Source: Chara braunii
Lineage: Eukaryota; Streptophyta; Charophyceae; Charales; Characeae
Reading direction: 5' to 3'
NCBI GenBank assembly: GCA_003427395.1
Contig: BFEA01000259.1
Location: 210,165-243,976 of the forward strand
Length of the DNA: 33,812 bases
Shown here: positions 28,537 through 33,812 of the stretch, in pieces
Layout of the letters: the number at the start of each line of letters is the position of its first letter
How positions within the stretch are numbered: the stretch's first letter is position 1
Program-made: the position numbers and the translations under genes
The notes under the pieces: model-generated
What the model saw: only the letters and a program-made list of their open reading frames with translations
What the model was told of the DNA's origin: nothing
Database searches by the model: none

Positions 28537-29253
28537 AGAAGTGTTCGCGTTTTCACGCGACACTTCTGAAACGATTTCCTCGACCATTGAGGCCGAGGCA
28601 AGTCGATGAGAAAAATTTCGAGAGTATGTGCGCGCGTTGTTATGACGCGCGCTGTGACGGTTAGGATTAGTAGTAATACCCTCCGACCGAAAAGGTCGAG
28701 GGGTTGATTGAGTTAATGTTGTGTCAGGTAGATTTACGACGCACACTGAGTCTTGGGCGGGTACCTCTCTACGTACCGGTACTGGCCCTCTAAAAATGCT
28801 AATGTCTGTCTTCCTCTGCTCAACCTTGAGTACTCGGCATATCTACCTCTACTTAGTGCGGTACCGACCTACCTGTTTCTTGGGTGCTTTCCGCGACTCT
28901 TAAAATGTCGCGGACTTCTTTTCCCGCCACTTGAGTGTTTTTCCGGTTGCAACCCTCATTGTAGCGGCCACAACTAAGTACCGGCCCTTTGAGCCTTCCG
29001 ATCAACCAAGTACCCTAACAGATCGAGAAGTTACAGTAAGAGCCCGTTGTGACAGTTGGCACAACGGGGTAGTTAGCAGATAGATTTTCTTTGCATTTTC
29101 TTTATTTTTTTTATTTTTATTTTTTTGTTATATTTTCTATTTGATTTTATTTCGTTAGATTCTGTTTCTTTTCTTTTGTTTTCTTTTTTCTCTACGTGAC
29201 CCGCGGGTGCAAAAGTTCTCGATGAATCTGCCACTAATGTAAAGGCAGATTCA
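28537..29253. other. Cluster of seven strong short hairpins
   Basis: Within about 720 bp: 28537-28567 (12-13 bp stem, AGAAGTGT-CGCG, one bulge); 28630-28652 (GCGCGCGT, 8 bp); 28679-28703 (CCCTC-GACC, GAAAA loop, one bulge); 28773-28782 (palindrome GTACCGGTAC); 28891-28913 (CCGCGAC, 7 bp); 29043-29068 (CCCGTTGTG, 9 bp perfect, 8-base loop); 29223-29253 (TGAATCTGCC, 10 bp perfect, 11-base loop). There is no supported ORF. The density is unlike the surrounding DNA. I do not recognise the element; structured RNA, an organelle-derived insertion or a structured repeat are possible. Confidence 0.65.
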
Positions 29254-29410
29254 TTCGACAGTAGTTACAATTACCTTAGTCGAATGAGCCCCGACTCCGG
29301 TCTGTTCGACCCAGCTAGGAGACCGCGCGGGGAGGAAGGATGGAGAGCGAACACACGCAACACACAACACGCATGAGGTTACCGCGCGGAGAGAGCACGA
29401 CCAGGGAGAA

Positions 29411-29692
29411 ATGGGCGGAGGAGGGAAAAGCATGAGGGGCGGAGGTGAAATGAGTGGAATCAAGAAGATGGTCGCGATGGAAGAAGAAGGAGGAGAAGAA
29501 GAAGAAGAAGAAGAAGAAGAAGAAGAAGAAGAAGAAGAAGAAGGGGAAGAGAAAAGAGGTTCACCGCAACGGGATAGATTGTCGTACTTATCGATCTTGA
29601 ATGAGGAATGCCTAGTGTTGGGTCCGGTGAAGGGCCTGGATCGCGGTAATCTCGACGGTTTGCCGCTGGGGGTGCTGTGGAAAATTCATTGA
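29411..29692 (+). CDS. Poly-Glu open frame over a GAA microsatellite, doubtful
   Basis: 93 codons from an ATG at 29411, with a Gly/Met-rich start, a run of about 16 Glu encoded by GAA repeats (29499-29541), then a more complex tail (RLSYLSILNEECLVLGPVKG) to a TGA. No domain is recognised. The open frame may exist only because the GAA repeat contains no stop in this frame. The complex tail is the only reason to keep it. Confidence 0.2.
   Translation: MGGGGKSMRGGGEMSGIKKMVAMEEEGGEEEEEEEEEEEEEEEEGEEKRGSPQRDRLSYLSILNEECLVLGPVKGLDRGNLDGLPLGVLWKIH
29488..29543. repeat. GAA microsatellite
   Basis: A nearly pure GAA trinucleotide run. Purine-rich GAA/GAC sequence continues to about 29895. Confidence 0.9.
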
Positions 29693-29970
29693 ACCTTATC
29701 ATTTAGAGAAAGAAGAAGAATGAGAAGTAGAGAGGAGGAGGAAGGAGAAGGAGAAGAAGAAGGAGAATAAGGAGAGAAGAGGAGAAGAACACTGGATTGC
29801 AACGACGACAACGACGATGTGATACGACGATGTGACACGACGAGGACGACAACCCCGACTCCGACGGACTGACGGCAGCAACGACGACGACGGGGGAGCG
29901 AGATAAAGAACAAGTAGGTCTTCAATCTCAAGGCTCACTCCCCAACACTATCAACAATAAAACGAGCGAG

Positions 29971-30032
29971 ATGAATAAACAAATAAATAAATAAATAAAT
30001 AAACAGATAAATAAATAAGCAAATAAATAAAA
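29971..30032. repeat. AAAT microsatellite
   Basis: Tandem AAAT/AATA units with occasional C or G interruptions. Confidence 0.9.
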
Positions 30033-30084
30033 TAGAATGAATGTATCTACCGCTAGAACATGGGAATATCCACTACTACACATG

Positions 30085-30293
<209 letters not shown>

Positions 30294-30307
<14 letters not shown>

Positions 30308-31369
30308 TCTGTATCAGGATTGAGGTTGTGAGTGAAAGCGAAAGACATACCTGGTGCTGGAAACGTGCGGAATTGGCCGCGGCTTGCTCGTACTTCAGGA
30401 GAGCTGTTGTCGTCATCTTCGGCATTGTAGCTGTAGGGTAGATAGGATCTGTCATTCGTAGTTTGGGCGATGAGCGCCAGGTAGGATACCGATATTGGGG
30501 TCTGTGATGATGATGAGGATGATGAGAGGGCACTTACCTTATATTGGCGATGGTCTGCACGGACGATATCTTCAAGTACTACGGGTTGCCGCTGATGTCA
30601 ACAGTTGCATTGTCAATTCATAGGTTGTTGTAGCTGTGTAGGAGTAGGCTGGGCGTTGAGCGCCAAGTAGGAGAGTGAAGGGACTGGACTCTTGTGTTGG
30701 TGTGGAGAGATTATGCTCTCCCGGACATTGGTTTTCAGTACTACGAACCTCCATTGGTGTATTATTGGTGCAGTGCTGCTCTCTGGACACGGTGTGACTA
30801 TCTGGCTTTCAATATGATGGTGTATCATGGAATTATCATCTCGCTATTGCTTATTTTCCTTGCATTAATTATATTATTATTATTATTATTATTATTTTTA
30901 TAATTATTATTATTTTTATTATTATTATTATTATTAGATGCACAGTAGGAAGGGTACACGTGGCATCTGTTTCGGGATTGAGGTTTGTGAGTGACGCGAG
31001 ATACATACTTGGTGCTGGAAATGTGCGGCATTGGCCGCTATCTGCGTGCACTTCGGAAGAGTTGTTGTCGTCATCATTCGACATTGTAGTAGCAGGCTAG
31101 ATAGGATCTGCCGTTGTAGTCTGGGCGCCGAGTGTCGGATAGGATGTCGACATTAGTTCTACATTGATGATGATGAGACTATACCTGCATTCAATTTGTC
31201 AATTGTGAGCTTTTGTTGTGCTCTTACTTGGTGGGACTCACAATGCTATTCTGCTTTTGGTTCGAGGTCACGACAATCTGGTCACTTGAGTATGATGCCC
31301 CTTGAATTCTGAAGTTCGCTATCACTCATCTCCTTGCATAATTATTATTATTATTATTATTATTTATTT
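30294..31369. repeat. Two tandem copies of a repeat ending in ATT microsatellites
   Basis: Copy 1 starts at 30294 and copy 2 at 30952 (period about 658 bp). Both open with GGGTACACGTGGCATCTGT and share TGGTGCTGGAAA.GTGCGG, TTGTCGTCATC and TAGATAGGATCTG. They end with CTCGCTATT/TTCGCTATC, CCTTGCAT and an ATT microsatellite (30867-30937 and 31339-31366). Copy 1 is longer because of an extra internal segment (about 30540-30690) that itself resembles the GAGCGCCA..TAGGA part of the unit. There is no ORF. A 3' microsatellite tail is common in non-autonomous retroelements, so a SINE-like origin is possible. Confidence 0.75.
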
Positions 31370-31375
31370 GCAAAG

Positions 31376-31959
31376 GGGTTCAATTTTCTGTCACATGCAT
31401 GCAAAACAGGCAACCCACCACACTGGCGACAAGCGCCCAACTCAACTCAGAGATATGGAATCAAGAACGTAGTTCGAATGCAAGCTTGCTTCAGATAGGT
31501 TGTGACGCCCAACAGCTCTCTGTTCGTCACTGAGTCCAACTCCACCATTTTCGCACACCCAACTCACGATCAGCCTGGATATCCCACACGCAGCCCACTG
31601 TACACACACATGCTGTACTCTCCGGGCATCTGCAGACCACCGTCGCACAAACTGCTGCAGCAACGCTTCCACATGGCTTACGCAGGAATGAATAAATGGC
31701 TTGGTGCTGCATATTGATTTATACTTCTGTTTGGTACTGGCCTTTCCATCAGCCCTGAGTGTCCACAGTCCCATGCGGTACTTGCTTGGCTGGACCATGG
31801 ACTGACTGGGAGTGCATGGGGATGTACCGCTGGCTCAGTGCAGTCACACTGCTAACCTATTGGACAGACTTATAGATCGACCCCTACATCTACACACACC
31901 TATGACTAACAGACAAACAAACGGACTGTGACAAACAACACGAAAAAGAGAGAAAAAAA
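31376..31959. other. No gene recognised
   Basis: Mixed-composition DNA. Overlapping open frames on both strands (31502-31717 plus, 31442-31798 minus) have no motif, and I could not choose between them. TGTGACGCCC at 31501-31510 resembles an LTR start, but no partner end or primer-binding site follows. Confidence 0.4.
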
Positions 31960-32445
31960 AAAAAAAGTGACACAAATGCATACACAGTGACACTGTCACA
32001 AAGCGACAGTCACACAATCACAATGACACACGCACACAGACACTGTGACGGTCACACAGACACAAATACACTGTGTGACGTGCACACGGACGTCGTGACA
32101 GATACAATGTCACACACTGTGACACACACGCACACGCCCTGTGACACACAGGTACAGTGACATACACAGTCACGCACACATAGATACTGTGAACACACGC
32201 AGATACTGTGAACACACACAAATACTATGAACACACACAGATATTGTGAACACACACGATCACGGTGACAGGCACAACGAAACACACACAGACACAGTGT
32301 CACTTACACAGCGAAATACACACAGTCACACGCACAAGTGCACAGTGATGCACAGATACACAGTGACAAACACACATGCACAGTGAAACACTGTGACATA
32401 CACAGTGACACAAACTGCAATACACAGTGACACTCAGACACAGGG
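31960..32445. repeat. CACAGTGAC-rich low-complexity tract
   Basis: Irregular tandem mixtures of CACACA and CAGTGACA (with GTGACACACA variants) over nearly 500 bp. Cys/Val-rich open frames on the minus strand are products of this composition. Confidence 0.85.
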
Positions 32446-32652
32446 GTTCTTCTGAGGGAATGAACGGTGTGAGGAAACCCGGGGAGGGGCCCCTATTCGT
32501 CGCTGAAGCCAGGGGGTACAGTGCCTGTCACTTCACTGTCCCCNNTTCAGAGGNCCTCAANGACCAACAGGGATCTAGGTAGGAGACGCCCTGTCACGCT
32601 ACCTGTTTTTCTTTTCTCTTTTCTTCTTTATTTGGCATCTTCACACCGCAAG

Positions 32653-32878
32653 GAGTTTCAATCAGTCAACAGTTAAATCGGCTGGTTCAGACAGTAATGA
32701 GTTCCAACAGTCAAACGGTAAATCACNAGGTTCAGACAGTAAGGAGTTTCAATAGCCAACAGGTAATTCANNTNTTTCAAGCAGTAATAAGTCTCAATAG
32801 TCAACCGGTAAATCGACTGGTTCAGACAATAATGAGTTNCATCGATCAACTGGTAAATCAGCAGGTTTGCACANCAAA
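32653..32878. repeat. 45-bp minisatellite, five units
   Basis: Units at 32653-32698 (46 bp), 32699-32743, 32744-32788, 32789-32833 and 32834-32878. The core is GAGTTTCAATAGTCAAC, then GGTAAATC, then GGTTCAGACAGTAAT. Several Ns fall inside. The 45-bp period is a multiple of three, so the minus strand reads as a 15-residue repeat (IYRLTIETHYCLNQ-like) through all units without a stop, though no wider gene is evident. Confidence 0.9.
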
Positions 32879-32905
32879 GAGTCTNGGCANTTCTCTTGCT
32901 GTTCT

Positions 32906-33000
32906 TCCTCTTTCTCTCTCGCGCTGTTCCCCCTCGCTGTTCTCTCAGTCTCTCCCGCTGTTCTCTCTCTCTCTTCTCTCTCTCTCTCTTGTTTTCCACC
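32906..33000. repeat. CT-rich tract
   Basis: Interrupted CTCT runs (for example 32957-32990). No coding was recognised. Confidence 0.8.
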
Positions 33001-33812
33001 CTGTCATCTGGATCCTTTCTTCCTTTCTATAGAGTCTTCTTGGACACTTGCACTTTGTAGTGCTTCATGCCTTCTTCCCTTTCAAGGGTACACATTGCCA
33101 GACGAATCTGACGTGGCGCACGGGCCAGGTTCATTTAGTCCAAACGTCCGCCTTGGCAACTAACATCAAGGGCTCTCCCTGTGCCTTATGACATCTCCCC
33201 ATCTGCCATGAACGTGGTCTGCTGGCTCATCCAGGTGCTTAAACAAATGAAATAGTCAAGCGAATAAATAGATAAAGAAATTAACCAATTTCCCGTGAGT
33301 TGAAAGCAGGATTGGGTTGTGGGGATATACATTGACATAATCTGCGACCTTGCGCTTCTATCCACCAGATGAAGTCGAAATGCATCTGCAGCAAGANCAC
33401 TGGAAAATTACATTGCCATAATCTGTANCTGAATTCAACCNGGCGAGCCTGCGCTATCCATCTCATCACGTGGTCGAAATTTGCAGTTGGTCCGCGTCAA
33501 TTCCCATCAATAGAATTAGATTAAAGGACTAAGTACAGTAACTGTCGTGCATACCAATCAGCCATCACTTTCTGTCACTACTACTTTCGTACTCATCATT
33601 TCTCAATTTTGAGCGGCACAATGCGACATTGACATGGCTCTATTGAGCCGAGCCAGATAATCATAGCCCTGACAGCGTTTCAGATCAGGTCTACTGATCA
33701 AGCCCCAAAGCATGATGGATTCGACTGGCAAGNCTGGTGGAGATCTCCTCTTTGCAAACCAATGTATTCTAATGGATTTGGACAGAACCGTGGTCCAGAT
33801 CCGTTCAACCTC
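33001..33812. other. No gene recognised; one diverged direct repeat
   Basis: The only structure seen is a diverged direct repeat. ACATTGACATAATCTG at 33329 onward and ACATTGCCATAATCTG at 33409 onward are followed in both by a TGCGCT..TATCCA block and GTCGAAAT.TGCA, about 80-95 bp apart. Scattered Ns suggest low-coverage sequence. Confidence 0.45.

Noticed and set aside
31499-31520. TGTGACGCCC as a possible LTR start, also at 10035
   Set aside because: No matching CA end, primer-binding site or second copy could be paired; at 10035 it is the loop of an inverted repeat.
32018-32303. Cys/Val-rich minus-strand frames (cysteine-rich peptide look-alikes)
   Set aside because: They are translated from CACACA/CAGTGACA low-complexity DNA; the Cys pattern follows the repeat, and there is no signal peptide-like start.
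32653-32878. CRISPR-like array
   Set aside because: The 45-bp units are contiguous tandem copies without unique spacers, in a eukaryotic repeat context.

Overview
This looks like a repeat-dominated stretch of a nuclear eukaryotic genome, most likely from the green plant lineage. The reasons are a Ty3/gypsy element with an initiator-methionine tRNA type primer-binding site, LINEs carrying the plant-typical C-terminal reverse-transcriptase zinc-binding domain (zf-RVT), abundant GA, GT, ATT and AAAT microsatellites, runs of N, and no dense operon-like coding. A charophyte alga such as Chara would fit, but that is an impression from memory and not something the sequence proves. I found no intact host gene, no tRNA or rRNA gene, no CRISPR array and no recognisable defence or metabolic system.

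Left third (1-7201, minus strand): the 5' half of a Ty3/gypsy retrotransposon that runs off the left edge. Read on the minus strand it has a probable LTR (about 7201-5531), a primer-binding site (5529-5518), an unusually long leader of about 2 kb with its own repeats and hairpins, gag (3493 to about 1440, with a zinc knuckle), aspartic protease (about 1060-720) and the start of reverse transcriptase (about 280-1). Gag, protease and RT lie mainly in one reading frame, broken by 11 stop codons and a few frame changes. A separate acidic open frame (5741-6583) lies on the plus strand inside the proposed LTR.

7202-10475: a GA microsatellite around a 259-N gap, sequence with no supported gene, and a long imperfect inverted repeat (9961-10186).

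Middle (10476-24110): three decayed LINEs. LINE-1 (plus, about 10476-15443) has endonuclease, RT, zf-RVT and an A-rich tail. LINE-2 (plus, about 15449-17400) is a 5'-truncated relative made of the C-terminal part and 3' UTR. LINE-3 (minus, about 24110-19463) belongs to the same family as LINE-1. Between LINE-2 and LINE-3 lie at least two more minus-strand LINE 3' ends (17872-18330 and 19001-19250), a tail-to-tail inverted pair (17275-17668) and a 122-bp tandem duplication. A motif around GCTGGACC recurs through these 3' ends.

Right third (24111-33812): no supported gene. It holds three different inverted-repeat (MITE-like or foldback) elements within 1.3 kb (27007-28277), a cluster of seven short strong hairpins (28537-29253), microsatellites, a two-copy tandem repeat of about 658 bp whose copies both end in ATT repeats (30294-31369), a CACAGTGAC-rich low-complexity tract and a 45-bp by 5 minisatellite. 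The window is best read as a transposon graveyard. Its most interesting content is structural (hairpins, shared 3' ends, leader repeats) rather than a working pathway.
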